A stretch of 64,000 nt of DNA from the NCBI GenBank assembly GCA_018417955.1, contig JACTVC010000014.1, positions 1,178,001-1,242,000 of the forward strand. Direction: 5' to 3'. The stretch comes from Laccaria trichodermophora (Eukaryota; Basidiomycota; Agaricomycetes; Agaricales; Hydnangiaceae). Both the position numbers and the translations under genes were made by a program. Under the pieces are notes generated by a model. It was given only the letters and a program-made list of their open reading frames with translations. It had not been told where the DNA came from and ran no database searches. This document shows, piece after piece, positions 11,211-22,460 of the stretch (positions within the stretch are counted from its first letter, which is position 1; every line of letters begins with the position of its first letter).

Positions 11211-12548
11211 CTGGGAAGAACAAGCGGCACGTCGCACAGATTGCAGGCCCGAAATTTTAGCTGGGGTCTCGGCGTATGCATACAAGCAAGCTGACCTCAT
11301 TCGTCGTATGGCTAGACGTTTTGCGGAGGATTGGCTAACAATTTTGGCAAGGAAAGATATCCATCCAGACTGGGCCGAAAAATACCCATCGTGAAAGGAG
11401 TCCCAGAAGCAAAAAGTTCCCAAGGATGATTTCGAAGGAGAATGTGAAAATGAGGAAATGGCTGAGGATGATGGCCTTGATTTTGATCAGTCCCGATCAG
11501 AGAGGATATACAAGAGTGGACACACACACACACACAGAGGAGGATTACAACACATTACACACGTCTTTTGGTGTGCCGAAAACTACAAGCTGATTACAAG
11601 TGTGATGAATCAATATTACATTACGTATCTGCATTCTGCAGGGGGCTCGCTTCGCCATTCCGCAATGAGCAAGCACAAGGAACGAGCGCAAGCTCATTAT
11701 CGGATAAGATAACGACTGAGCCAAATAGACCTTGTTTGTACTCATAAGTACAAACACTTATGCAAACAGCTTGGGAATCTACATGGCTTCGGAAGGAAGA
11801 CATCATCCTGCTCAACGAATGGAAATATTGCCTTTCCTTTGGCAAGTTCCTCCGAACTGAGGAGAGCCGAATCTCTTTCACGTTTTGCTAGCATCGTCTG
11901 TACGGTGTAAGCTGGCTACGGGGAAATGAAGAGTCCAACCCTCCTGTCCCTCCCGGAAGGCTGCCCACACCACTTTGGTTACTCTCCCCCAACATAAGTA
12001 CCTCTGCCCAACCGACCAACTTATTCCGAACTGAGGGGGCGTGGGATCTTGAAAATGAGGAAGAAAGTCAACGCTTGACGATCTAGCGAGCAGGACGGAG
12101 TAGAGCACCAGGTTGTCTTCCACACATTGTTTTGGACGAGGATGGACACTCCATGTGTAATTCCTGCTTTCGAGGTTCCTACCAGGAATCTATCTATACT
12201 CAGAAACAGCTGAGACCTTTGGTTTGCCTGCTTAAGGACTTGTTCAATGTTGGCTCAAATGAAAAGAGACTACCGACGCGACTTGCCAGAGAGATTCATC
12301 TTGAATTGGACTGTTGACATCCTCTGGGGCGCATCTGGGAAATAGATAGATAGATATATTCTGGACGGTCCCAATAAGGAACAACTATGAGATCCGCAGT
12401 TACTCGACATGCTAACCGCCAATGCTACGTGGGGCATCGAATTTTCGAAGTCTCGTTCAGCTGGCAGGAAGACGACGATCCTCTTTGAATTAGAAGGCCT
12501 GGCGAATTCCCTGCCTTTTCGTCGCACTTAAAAGGGTGTTCCATACCA
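11211..12548. other. Region without a confident gene; small CA microsatellite
   Basis: A (CA)n tract lies at about 11519-11537. The remaining frames are short, overlapping and motif-free. Confidence 0.4.
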
Positions 12549-13169
12549 ATGAGCAACTTAACTTTCTTCGCCCTCGACAAGGTAACGTCGTGTTTGTTCC
12601 TCAGCTGGTCAAGATTGAATTCAAATGATTTTTGCCAGGTCGCTCGGACAGTCAATGTCATGCCTTCACGCTTCATCGGTGCTTCCGGCACATTCACTGT
12701 CGGGCAACGTCAGATAGACATCCATCTCCCGGCCCCTCCAATGCATGGCTGGATTCTCAGACGCCGTCTCGTCCACATCTGCCATACACTGACGCAGGGA
12801 TTCCTGCTCGTGGAGGTTGAGTTGTGGCCTAATCATTGGGTCTATGCCCCTTCCTTCGGCATAGTCAGTGTTACGAATTATGGTCATATGATATGGCCGC
12901 CATTACCCCATGGAGTACCTCACATTCCTGTAGTTGCCCTCCACAGTGCTTACGCCTTCATTCACGGTCTCTTGATGCCTTATGGCTACCGCCTCACTGT
13001 CCACCGAATTCAACATGCTCCCATCCCATACTGGCATTTTCTATATGTGCCTCACAAACGCGCGAACCCTCATGTGGAAATGGTCATCGACCCGCTTCAG
13101 AATAGCGTTTTTTTCGGGGAGATAAAATATGGTGGCCAAATCCAAAGTTGGCAGATGATGCAGATTTGA
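12549..13169 (+). CDS. Hypothetical protein, about 190-206 aa
   Basis: An open frame from ATG 12549 to 13169. A 57-bp intron at 12582-12638 (donor gtaacg, acceptor ttgccag) would remove a Cys/Ser-rich insert and leave MSNLTFFALDK joined to VARTVNVMP, giving 187 residues. Because its length is a multiple of three the frame is open either way. The protein is rich in His, Pro, Tyr and Trp, without an obvious signal peptide or membrane helix. Family not recognised. It is supported only by frame length and a plausible intron. Confidence 0.4.
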   Translation: MSNLTFFALDKVTSCLFLSWSRLNSNDFCQVARTVNVMPSRFIGASGTFTVGQRQIDIHLPAPPMHGWILRRRLVHICHTLTQGFLLVEVELWPNHWVYAPSFGIVSVTNYGHMIWPPLPHGVPHIPVVALHSAYAFIHGLLMPYGYRLTVHRIQHAPIPYWHFLYVPHKRANPHVEMVIDPLQNSVFFGEIKYGGQIQSWQMMQI

Positions 13170-13560
13170 TGGGACTGTCGTTGTCTAGTGAAGGTTGTTT
13201 TTGATAGCAATATATATCGATATCATCAGTAGACTGGGCTTGCCAACGGTGCACAACGGAGACCAACAGCCAATCATATGATTTCAAAAATGATCTAAAT
13301 ATTACGGATTGGAAATGTATCATATCCAAAGCTCTGATTTTGTCCAATCTATTAGAAATAACATGGGGGATCAAGGAAGAACTAAAAGAGTGAAAAAGAA
13401 AAAACACCCAAACCAAGGTCTGACGAAATGCAAAAACCCAATTGAAGTTTAGCCCAACCCTCAAATCAGTCCCTTTTCACTAACCCCGGCATCCTCATCA
13501 CGAATCCTCCGATTCTTGGACGCCCTCTTTGAGAGCGCTCAGACCCTCTCTCCATAGTTA
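13170..13560. other. Intergenic, no gene seen
   Basis: AT-rich spacer between a hypothetical gene and the MFS C-terminal remnant. Confidence 0.4.
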
Positions 13561-13980
13561 TTAAAACACAAACAGAATAGGCGCAATCGCCAACACAAGA
13601 AGCGCTAACAATGCCCCATGTACTGGAAGCCCATGCGGTGGAACATTGGGTTCATTTATGGCACCGATCTCTTGGCGCATGAGGGTCTTGGCCGCCATGG
13701 CCATTGCGGCGTAGTTTGAGTAAGAGTTGATGATGCACAAGTTGGCCGAGACGTATAGGAGAACCATAGCGAACCCGAAGACAACGCCTGAGACGACGGA
13801 CATCCAGTGGACGTGGCGGTATGCACCGGTGAAGGCGAAGATGAAGAGGGCCGTTGGCATGATGCTCGGAAGTTATGAATGAGATTTCTAGGCCGTCGGT
13901 GAAGCCTCGAATCTCGCTAAAGGCAATGGGGAAGGCGAAGAAAAGGAGGCTGTATACGAAAGAAAGGTCTGTGCGGTGAT
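13561..13980 (-). pseudogene. MFS drug/polyamine-type transporter, C-terminal half, inverted
   Basis: The minus strand reads a membrane segment (DLSFVYSLLFFAFPIAFSEI, with an aromatic-rich helix), one frame slip near 13860, then FTGAYRHVHW and a helix of the type GVVFGFAMVLLYVSANL, a conserved AAMAMAAKTLMRQEIGA loop and a last helix ending at 13561. This is the second half of a 12-helix DHA1 (TPO/multidrug) transporter. Its N-terminal half lies immediately to the right on the opposite strand. The normal extension after the last helix is missing. Confidence 0.7.
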
Positions 13981-14094
13981 CAGTATTTTCTCCGTCTCAC
14001 TGTTATCTTGGGAGCTCCATCATCACCAGCGATATGGGCTTTCAAAAATGCTCCATATTCAACAAATAATCACGAACCTCACAATTATGTACCT

Positions 14095-14445
14095 GCTTTG
14101 TTATGGGCTTCAGTCTTGGTGTGTGTATCTTCCATCCATCACCTGCCCTCTTCTGATTCTTTTCAGACCTCTTTTTCTTGCACCAAGTCTGTGGCCGTCG
14201 TCCTATTTACTGTGTCAGCATCTTCCTCTATTTCATCTTCACGCTACCAAGCGTGCTGGCGAAGAACGCTGCTACCCTCGCCGTCGCAGGCGTGATTGCT
14301 GGGCTCTGCGCATCAGCACCCATATGCAATGTCGGCGGCACCATATCCGACGTCTGGGCTACAAATCCGTGGGGCTCCCAGGGATCACTTTTCCGGAACC
14401 CTCTTGTACGTGCTACATCGTTTTTTTTGATTTTTTTAGATGCTG
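14095..14445 (+). pseudogene. MFS drug/polyamine-type transporter, N-terminal half
   Basis: The plus strand reads FVMGFSLG, then CGRRPIYCVSIFLYF (the cytoplasmic GRR loop between helices 2 and 3), FTLPSVLAKNAATLAVAGVIAGLCASAP and CNVGGTISDVWA, the diagnostic run of helices 3-4 of DHA1 transporters. It stops at about 14445, 35 bp before the TIR element at 14481. The C-terminal half of the same type of protein is on the minus strand at 13561-13980, so the two halves can no longer form one transcript. A stop codon lies near 14155. Confidence 0.7.
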
Positions 14446-14837
14446 AGTTTGCCATATCAGAGTGGGTCAATACTTTCCATTCCTCCACTGATTCCTACCG
14501 GATTCCGCGGATTCCGGCCGGAATCCTAGAATTCCGTGGATTCCAGCCGGAATTGACAGGAATCCGACTGGAATAGACAGAAATTTCAGTACAAATCTAT
14601 ACTTCTCGATTCCCCCTACAATTCCACTTTAGCTAGATGTCATATGACTTAATCTGCACTTATCAAGACCTCCTGAATTACTTGTGTAATGCAGTCAGTC
14701 AATCTATTATTCTATTCTATGCTGATAACTTAAACTTAGGAATTGCTTATGATATTCAAATTTGAACATAAATAATTCAGGTGTATTCACTAGAATTACA
14801 TGAGATTATTCTACTACAAAATTATCTTACTACATAG

Positions 14838-15135
14838 AGTGTTAAAGGGAGGGGGAGGGATGGAAGGGAGGGGGAGAGGGGTGAAGGAGAGAGGGGTGAT
14901 GGGAGAGGGAGTGATGGGGAGAGGTGGTGGGGAGTGATGGAGAGGGGAGGGAGTGGTGGAGGAGGGAGGGAGTGATGGAGGGGAGGGAGTGAGGAAGAGA
15001 GGGGGGAGGGAGGGAAAGAGGGGGGGGAATGGAGAGAGAGGGGGCATGGAGGGAGGGAAGAGGGACAGAGGGAGGGAAGGAGGGAGGGAGGGAAGAGAGG
15101 GAGGGTGGATGGAGTGGTGGGGACTGATGGAGGGG
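14838..15135 (+). repeat. About 300-bp G/A purine tract
   Basis: Nearly all bases are G or A in runs such as gggaggg, broken by a few T. It has G-quadruplex and triplex potential. Long frames across it on both strands (Pro/Ser-rich on the minus strand) come from composition, not coding. Confidence 0.85.
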
Positions 15136-15137
15136 GG

Positions 15138-15540
15138 ACGTCGTCGTCGTCGTCCGTTGACGTGGGCGTTGTCTGCTAACGTCGTCGTCGTCGTCCGCTT
15201 ATGTGGTCGTTTTCCGCTGACGTGGGCGTCGTCGTCCGCTGACGTCGCTGTCGTTGTCCGTTGACGTGGGCGTCGTCTGTTGATGTGGTGGCGGTCCGTT
15301 GACGTGGTGGTGCGTGGGTCGTCTGTTCGCGTGGCCCTCCGTTGACGTGGTGGGGCGCTGACGTGCTGTCCGTCCCTCGTTGTGGGCGTGGTCGTCGTTG
15401 CGTAGCGTCGCGTTGTCATTGTCGCGTCGCCGTCGTGTGGTGTTGTGGTTGTTGCGTTGGTCGCCGTCGTGTCACGTCGTCGCGTCGTTGTGTCGCGTCA
15501 TCGTTGGGTTGTCGTTGGGTCGCGTTTTGGTGAGTGTTAG
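15138..15540 (+). repeat. GTC-rich imperfect minisatellite
   Basis: Reiterated gtcgtcgtc blocks joined by gttgacgtgg-type units. A related block lies at 18300-19300, and the unit ending gttcgtcgtttggtt occurs in both places, so the two regions share ancestry. Confidence 0.7.
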
Positions 15541-15801
15541 CGGGGTGGGTTGGGATGGAGGAGGGGGGGGGACTCACCTTTGAATGACGACGAACGACGA
15601 CGTCGTCGTCGTTCGTCGTTTGGTTGCCACGTCGCTATCAGCGACGTGGCATCGGTGACGTGGCGTTCCCGTGTTTGGTGGTCGTGGTTGCCAGTTGACA
15701 AGCGTTGTGGGTGGTGGTGACCACAGGTGATGGTGGTGACGTGGCGATGGGTCGGCGTCGTCGACGATGGTGGTGGTTGAGATGAGAGAGTGGGTTGTTT
15801 G

Positions 15802-15859
15802 TTTCTGATGCCCAAATCAAGCGTCGGCAAACGCCGACGCTTGATTTGGGCATCAGAAA
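15802..15859. repeat. Perfect 27-bp-stem hairpin
   Basis: The 27 bases from 15802 are exactly reverse-complemented at 15833-15859, with loop AAAC. It lies inside the TIR element near its right end. Confidence 0.9.
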
Positions 15860-16052
15860 TTCCGTTCCGTCTCGTTCCGTGGCTATTCCTTCCGGTTGAT
15901 CACCGGAATTCATTCCGGCGGAATTTGAATTCCATTCAAAATTCCGCGGAATTGTTTGATCAATTTGGCAGGGCCCTCTGCCAAATTTGATTCCTCCGGA
16001 ATTCCAGGAATTCCACGGATTCCGCCGGATTCCGGCAGGAATCAGTGGAGGA

Positions 16053-16629
16053 CAATAAAGACCTCGAGTGGGTCCCTGTATCGGCCCAAGTTGGATTTAC
16101 ATGCGTGCGGGCTGGCGATGGACCTAATTCACCTTCGTCGGCGCCTGTTTCATTTTTATGCTGTTCATTTCCGAGACTCTCGCCCCTGTCGTCCTGCGCA
16201 GGAGGCCTAGGCCTAGGGCCCAAGAGGCTAAGAAAAGAAACGGGTGATAAGTATCGGACCCTCGAAGAGCTGGAAAAACGCCCTTTCTCCAAGATACCCA
16301 TTGTGATCTTCATCTGTTAGCATCGCAAGTTTCTCTCTCTGGCATTGGGATGAAATATAATCACCTCTTGGCACAGTGACGTCTTGGCCGTTGAGGCTGA
16401 ATGCTTCTGGTCATCAACCATGATGTGTTTCTGAGTTTCAAGGAAAGTGACGTGATGGCGGGGAAAGTGACGTAGCTCCCCAACCTCAACCCCCCGGACA
16501 CATCATGTGACTTATTGATATCTTATCTAACCATCATGTCATTTTGACGAAGTTTCTACACCTCAGTAATGATAAATCTTCTGTTTAGATGGACGGAGCA
16601 AGTTAGGGTAGGATATGTAGGGATAAGCA
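16053..16629. repeat. Intergenic with a dispersed repeat that preserves an unoccupied Helitron site
   Basis: No gene. From 16357 about 85 bp (taatcacctcttgg through the gaatgcttctgg segment) match 43916-44000, the right flank of the Helitron pair. The bases just before, gggatgaaata (16346-16356), match the left flank at 35176-35186. A second piece at 16477-16512 resembles 29775-29800. Confidence 0.6.
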
Positions 16630-17391
16630 TAGGCTCGTGACCAGCCATTTCTTCAAACTCCGCAAGCTCCATTCAAGAAACGGCTGGGACAAACGAGCAC
16701 CCTTTGGCAGGGTCACGCTTTTGTGACACAGGACTTAGTGAAATTTCATGGTTCACACTCTGTACTGTACAACCACAACGACAGCGCGACTCGACCACTC
16801 ACTCACCCCTTCCCCTGAGTCTTCATCACAACCAAGGGGTTCTTTCCAAAACCTTCCATCTTCTCGATCTCGTTTAAAGCCGCCCTCTGGTTCTCTTGCA
16901 ACACTCTCATCCACCACCGCTTTTGCCGACATCTTCAACTGGCGTCGCCGCTGGATTTTCGAGGGGTGGACCGAGATTAGTTGGGGGTTTGAGAGTTGCA
17001 GGCCCTGGCCACAGGTTAGTTGGGGGTTTGAGAGTTGCTGGAGCCGGCAGCTTAGATGGTGGCCAGAACATGGCAGGTGGTGATTTTTTGCCTTTGGTAC
17101 ATGTATCCTCGCACGATAATGAATTGGAATCAGGATCGTGCAGACGGGTGTCAGGTTTTCCAAATGCGTCGAGGACCTAGAAGATCCGCAATGTTCGCAT
17201 GAAACAGTCCCGGATTCCCTGCACTCCCAAACATCGCATTGCTTCCACTTTCATGGCCACTTCGGATTGGTTCGAGAGCACGTAATCGAGTGATGGACAG
17301 CTGGTCACCCGCGAGTACAAGAAAGAGTAGCAAAGTCGTTGAAGTTGTCAGACAAATGTCGTCATAGCCACAGTCCTCAATCCTCACAAGG
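16630..17391 (+). repeat. Left 762-bp inverted repeat arm
   Basis: Reverse complement of 22454-23215. It includes a short internal direct repeat (ttagttgggggtttgagagt, twice, near 16977 and 17016). Confidence 0.8.
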
Positions 17392-17557
17392 CACCCTTGG
17401 CTGTAGTCCTATGCCTTATATTCTGCAAGAATGCACTTTATTCATTTCCATAGGGAGTGCATTTGACCACTTGGTCAGGATGTGGGTTAATGCACAGCTT
17501 GCTGTAGGGTGGGAAGAGGTATTGTTGATATTATATAGGTACATATTTATTATTTAA

Positions 17558-17980
17558 TTCTGAGGAGACATTTATGTCCTACAGCTTTGTTTCTCCTAGA
17601 AAGAACACCTGAAACTTTACCATATATATATTTGATGATGTTCTGACACTCCTAAATAGTTTCCCTCTGTCGAATCTGACCAAAATAGGCTGGATATGAC
17701 AAATCCATTTCGGATGACCTTGGACCTTTTGATGCCTTTGGTACACAATTGTCAACAATGCATAGTTTTAGTTCTGAGGAGATATATATGACCTACAGCT
17801 TTGTTCCTCCTAAAAACCACCTCTGAAACTTCACCAAATATATGTTTGATATTGTTCAGACCACTTCAGATAGTTTCCCTCTGTCAAATCTGACCGAAAT
17901 AGCTGGATGCGACAAACCCTTTTTGGATGACATTGGCCTTAGACGCCGTTGGTACATAGATGTAAACAACAATGAAAAAA
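17558..17980 (+). repeat. Two-copy diverged tandem duplication, about 212 bp per unit
   Basis: Both units run from ttctgaggaga through cctacagctttgtt, tagtttccctctgtc and a final tttggtacaca/gttggtacata. Similarity is moderate, so the duplication is old. Confidence 0.6.
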
Positions 17981-18199
17981 ACTTGAAAAAAGCTAGCCAC
18001 TTCTACAACACGACATACGAGGAAGAAAAAACAGTAAAAAGCATGTAATGAAGGATCTGATAATATACATTTTAAAAAAATACAAGAATCAGCTGTCAAC
18101 GACCTCTCAAGAATTACATATGCCCTATAGCGATGCAGCGTTGTCCGTGCATCTGCCCTCTTGCAGTAATTGATGCCATCCCCGAAAGAGCAAACCAGG

Positions 18200-19560
18200 A
18201 AGTGTCCGAGGAGGGAAAGGCATCCGTCGCCCCCGCTTGCTGCCGTGCACTTCCGCCTTGTTCTTGACGCAGTTGAGTCCAATCCTGCATTGGCTACGCT
18301 CACTGCATATCCGCCTGGATCGTCGCCGTGTGGTTGTCGGCCTGGGACGTAGTGGCGTCGTTGTCGACCTGGGACGTAGCGGCGTCGTTGTCGTCCTGGG
18401 ACGTAGTGCGTCGTCATTGCCCTGGGTCGTCCGTGGCGGTGGCCCTCGCATCGTGGTGGTACGTCGTTATCCGTGGTCGCCGTGTCTTTGCTTTGTGCTC
18501 GTCCGTCGTGGTCGCACGATGGTCCCTTGTCCCTCGTGGTCGTATGATCGTCCCTTGTGGTCGTATGATCTTCCCTCATCCCTCGTCATTGTCGTCAATG
18601 AAGGACGACAACATCTGTCCAATGGTCAGAGCGAGGAGTGGGGAGGACAGGGCTATATACTGACCTGGAAACACCTACTGCAACCCGAAGTGGCCATCCC
18701 TCGCATCCATCATCCCCGCTTGCTACCATGCGCTTCCACCTCGTGCTTGACGTTGTTGAGTTCGATAGAACGTATGATGCCCTGGATCGTCGGCGTGGCG
18801 TCCTCGATCCGATAACGACGAACAACGTTGTTCGTCGTTTGGTTCCACGTCGTGGGTTGTGGTGGTGGTGATGAGCACTTGTCACGCGTTGTCGTTTGAA
18901 TGGCGATGATGTCGGGCACTCATCGCCATCCGTGGGTGGTAGGCAATCGTGGCCGTCGTGGTCGTAGTGGTGGGCGTCCGCCTGTAGTCTGACTGGTGAT
19001 GATGGTCGGCACTCATCCCCGTGGGCAATTGTGGCCGTTGTGGTAGTGGTGGTGGGTGGTCACCTGTAGCTTGAGTGGTGAGGAAGGGCGCTCATCGCCA
19101 TCCGTAACTGGTGGGCACTCGTGGCCGTTGTGATGGTAATGGTGGGCGGTCGCCGTTGTTGGTGGAGGGTGGTGATGGTGGATCGCCGTCATATGACGGC
19201 TCTTGGCGTCATGGGTGCCGTAGTTCTGAGATTTGACGTCGACATGGCACGCCAACGGTCCGGTGGTGGTGCTGTTGGCAACAATCCAATGAGGAAAGAC
19301 GGGGTGCTGGTGTAGGATAAGCTTACCATGTCCTTCATCCAGTGGTTGATCCCTGCGGAAACGTCGACAGATCGTGGACGATGACTCGGGGGCGACCTTG
19401 TTTTTGAGAGGAATGGTTAATGGAGTGGCCGTGGATACAGTGAGTTGTTTGTCGCATACTTGTGAACGGAGGGGACGATGGCAAGAGTCTTGCCATCGTC
19501 TTGCCGCAAGACGATGGAGTGGTGGACGTGGCATACTCAACTACCCATCAATAGCGCTCG
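18200..19560. repeat. GTC/GTGGT-rich low-complexity block
   Basis: Irregular gtcgtcgtt/ggtggtgg repeats over about 1.3 kb, partly shared with 15590-15780. It ends with short palindromes (gatggcaagagtcttgccatc at 19478-19498, and agcgctcgg...ccgagcgct at 19553-19575). Long frames here are compositional. Confidence 0.55.
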
Positions 19561-21029
19561 GAAAATGCCGAGCGCTGAAGGAGCGCTGCGCGCACTTCCT
19601 CGCGCACTTGCTATTGAGGGAGAAAAAATACGGAAAAATGTATTTCAAGGTTCTAAGTAATAGAACTAACATTTGAGATAGGTAGCACTATGTATTTTTA
19701 AGGCAAGGAATAAAAGTCAGAAAAGTTGCAATCTACACCTGAGATTCCGTTGCTTTATAGTGACCCATCTGCACCAATCCTATCACCTGTATCTCCAAAA
19801 TTCTCTGATTTACATAAAATGATGGGAATCTATTCAGTTTTCTATTCTCAAGATTTCTATGTAAGTTTCATGGCCATTGTATGGTTTAAGTGGACACAGT
19901 ATAGTTAAAGTCTGAAGAAATACACCCTATTCAATGACTTTCACAACAAAACCTTCATTATCAAAGTGAATACAGTACTCACAAATTTTATATCAACACC
20001 CACCTTGAGCTAAGAAGAGGTAAATCAGATTCCCTCAAAATCAGGCAAGCAGAGCAAGATTTCCCAACACAATTCAATGTTTTGAAACCCTCCTAAAAAT
20101 TCAAAAGTTGGAACAAGACTTTCAGGTGTGTTCTTTCACTCAAAATTTGACACTGCCTGTCCTAATATTCTTTTGCTTATGCACTGAATGCTGGTAGGCT
20201 TGTATTAGTTTACAAGTTGTCTGGAATGATATGTTTTTGACATTTACAGAGAGAGATACTCCTTTTCTGCAATTTTTATCCAACTTTTGATAAGAGAGCA
20301 AGTCCAATGTTGTAAATTGAACATACTGATATGTATTATCTATGTCAGTGTGGTGTTCCCTTCCTCTGCTGGCTCAATTTCAGTTGTTTTTCCGATGTTT
20401 TTTTGAGAACTTTGCATCTGTTTGTCTACAGCTTCAAAGATGTCATCCCAAATCACTACGTCGCATCCATCCACTTGCGAGGGCGCCGTGAATGTAAAAC
20501 ATAAAATTTTGGATTCTGTTGTACTTTTAGAGTACTAAAATGCATATTTTACATTAAATACAAAGGTAGAGGATGAGTAACCGTACCTTTTGGAGATCTG
20601 GGCACTAGGGGTAACTATTTGTACTTATGTGGCAACGCCTTCGGCAACGTCATCCAGCTGGAACCTGAGCCATCCATCCGAAAAGCTGCTGAATTGAAAT
20701 ACAAAATACATACTATATGATGCAAACCAATTGAAATTGAAGAAGTATGGAGTCAAATCCATCAATATATTGAATGACACCCTCGAAAGCGCACTTTTCG
20801 TGATTCCGCTCTCAAAGATTACCTTTGTTGATGGTTGTTTGTTACCTAGAAGAGAACAAAAGGTCATCCGGAACATGACTTGCGCATCCATCATCTCCAC
20901 ACCTCTGATTGAGGCGGAAATTTTTTGAAAAAATCGAAAATATATTTCTACATTACTTGGTAGCTTTCAGTAGCTGTAACACAAGTTTTGATGGAGAAAA
21001 ATGAGAATCATTACAATTGGAATATTCTG
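19561..21029. other. AT-rich interior of the composite, no gene
   Basis: Short frames only. A 90-codon minus frame at 20625-20900 overlaps a 65-codon plus frame; neither has a recognisable motif. Confidence 0.4.
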
Positions 21030-21540
21030 GTGAAATGCAGCTTTTTTAGAAGAATTATAACATAGAAAAACATATGTGGATGCTCTTTTGGAAAGAAAAA
21101 CATACACAGAATACAGGAAAACATACCAGTCAACAATGCTCATCCAGGATGTACCATTTCTAAGAATTTTCAATCATAAAACATATCTGAGCTATATTTA
21201 GATCTGTCAAACATTCTGGATCCCAAGAAAAAACATATTTGGATGCTCTTCAGACAAAAAGAAAACATCCACAGAATACAGAAACACATACCAGCCATCA
21301 ATGCTGATCCAGAATGTGAGATTTTTAAATCATCAAACATATCTGAGCTATATTTGGATTTGTAAGAAATTACAAACATTCTGGATCTCAAGAAAAAACA
21401 TATCTGGATGCTCTTTAGGTAGACAAAACATACAGAAAACATATCAGTGATCCAGAATATCCCATTTCTGAGAATTTCTAATCATGAAACACATGTGAGC
21501 TATATTTAGATTTGTAATGAATCACAAACATATCAGGCTA
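21030..21540 (+). repeat. AT-rich satellite, about 3-4 units of roughly 150-158 bp
   Basis: The block catatctgagctatattt recurs at about 21181, 21339 and (as cacatgtgagctatattt) 21489, accompanied by acattctggatc, aaaaaacatat.tggatgctctt and cacagaatacag. Confidence 0.65.
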
Positions 21541-21760
21541 AAAATAGATGCTATAGAACGATATTATAAGCAGAAAACATATTCTGGGGGTATATTTTAT
21601 TATAGCTGCAATGGTTTTTATTTTTGAAAGGCTTTTTTTTAAATATTCCAACATTCCACAGCCTATGGCATTTTGGCCAAGTGGCCAATTGCACACCCTA
21701 TGGAAATGAATAAGGTGGAACATTCCAGGTCAATTTGGTCTAAAACTACAGCCTGGGCTG

Positions 21761-22460
21761 CACAAGGTGTCGAAAAAAATCTATTTTTCAACTCTACTGT
21801 ATTCACATTATTTGAATTAAATAAGCTATCTAAAGATGTAGCCAGAAAAACTTTTTTTGTGATGTTTCGGACGAGGTGGGTGAATGTTCGCAGAAATTTC
21901 TCTAAGTCAGCGTCACACGCAGGGGTCCCTGCCAAACTGTGTTCGTTTGTCCCAGTCGTTCTGAGGTGTTCTTATTTTTCGCAGTCCGCCTGATGTTTGA
22001 CCCCACAACAAAGCCACAACAAGTGGCAAACACCTCAGAACAACTGGTTAGCGAGTCTATTGCATGCGTGATATTTTGTTGAGCACGTGCACAGCACCAA
22101 GGCCAAACAAGATCAAATAAACCAAACGCTGGAACTAAACTACGATCGATTATGCTTATCCTAGACTTGCTAACCAGTTGTTCTGAGGTGTTTGCCACTT
22201 GTTGTGGCTTTGTTGTGGGGTCAAACATCAGGCGGACTGCGAAAAATAAGAACACCTCAGAACGACTGGGACAAACGAACACAGTTTGGCAGGGACCCCT
22301 GCGTGTGACGCTGACTTAGAGAAATTTCTGCGAACATTCACCCACCTCGTCCGAAACATCACAAAAAAAGTTTTTCTGGCTACATCTTTAGATAGCTTAT
22401 TTAATTCAAATAATGTGAATACAGTAGAGTTGAAAAATAGATTTTTTTCGACACCTTGTG
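21761..22460. repeat. 700-bp palindrome: 299-bp arms, 102-bp centre
   Basis: Left arm 21761-22059 and right arm 22162-22460 are reverse complements, beginning cacaaggtgtcg and ending cgacaccttgtg. The 102-bp centre (22060-22161) is an inverted near-copy of 29337-29432, just outside the Ngaro element. The right arm abuts the composite's 762-bp right arm and shares its last 7 bp. Confidence 0.8.

Larger units (their letters stand above)
14481..16052. mobile_element. Non-autonomous TIR element with purine tract and GTC-rich core
   Basis: Both ends carry TCCTCCACTGATTCC followed by reiterated GGAATTCC/GGATTCCG words. The inverted ends extend for roughly 50-60 bp with mismatches (left from 14481, right to 16052). 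No transposase frame is seen. The interior has an AT-rich stretch (14600-14835), a G/A tract (14838-15135), a GTC-rich minisatellite (15138-15540) and a perfect hairpin (15802-15859). No clear target duplication. Confidence 0.65.

Noticed and set aside
14814..15419. 201-codon Ser/Pro/Thr/Arg minus frame
   Set aside because: Product of the purine tract and GTC repeats.
16630..16638. A third Helitron 3' end (taggctcg then t)
   Set aside because: It shares only 8 bp with the Helitron terminus and lacks the two GC-rich hairpins; the word belongs to another repeat family.
16753..17163. 136-codon frame (and its mirror at 22682-23092) as a gene
   Set aside because: Preserved in both arms only because the arms are near-identical; antisense frames are equally open and no motif is present.
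18237..18815. 192-codon plus frame in the GTC-rich block
   Set aside because: Low-complexity Val/Gly/Arg-rich translation; antisense frames are equally long.
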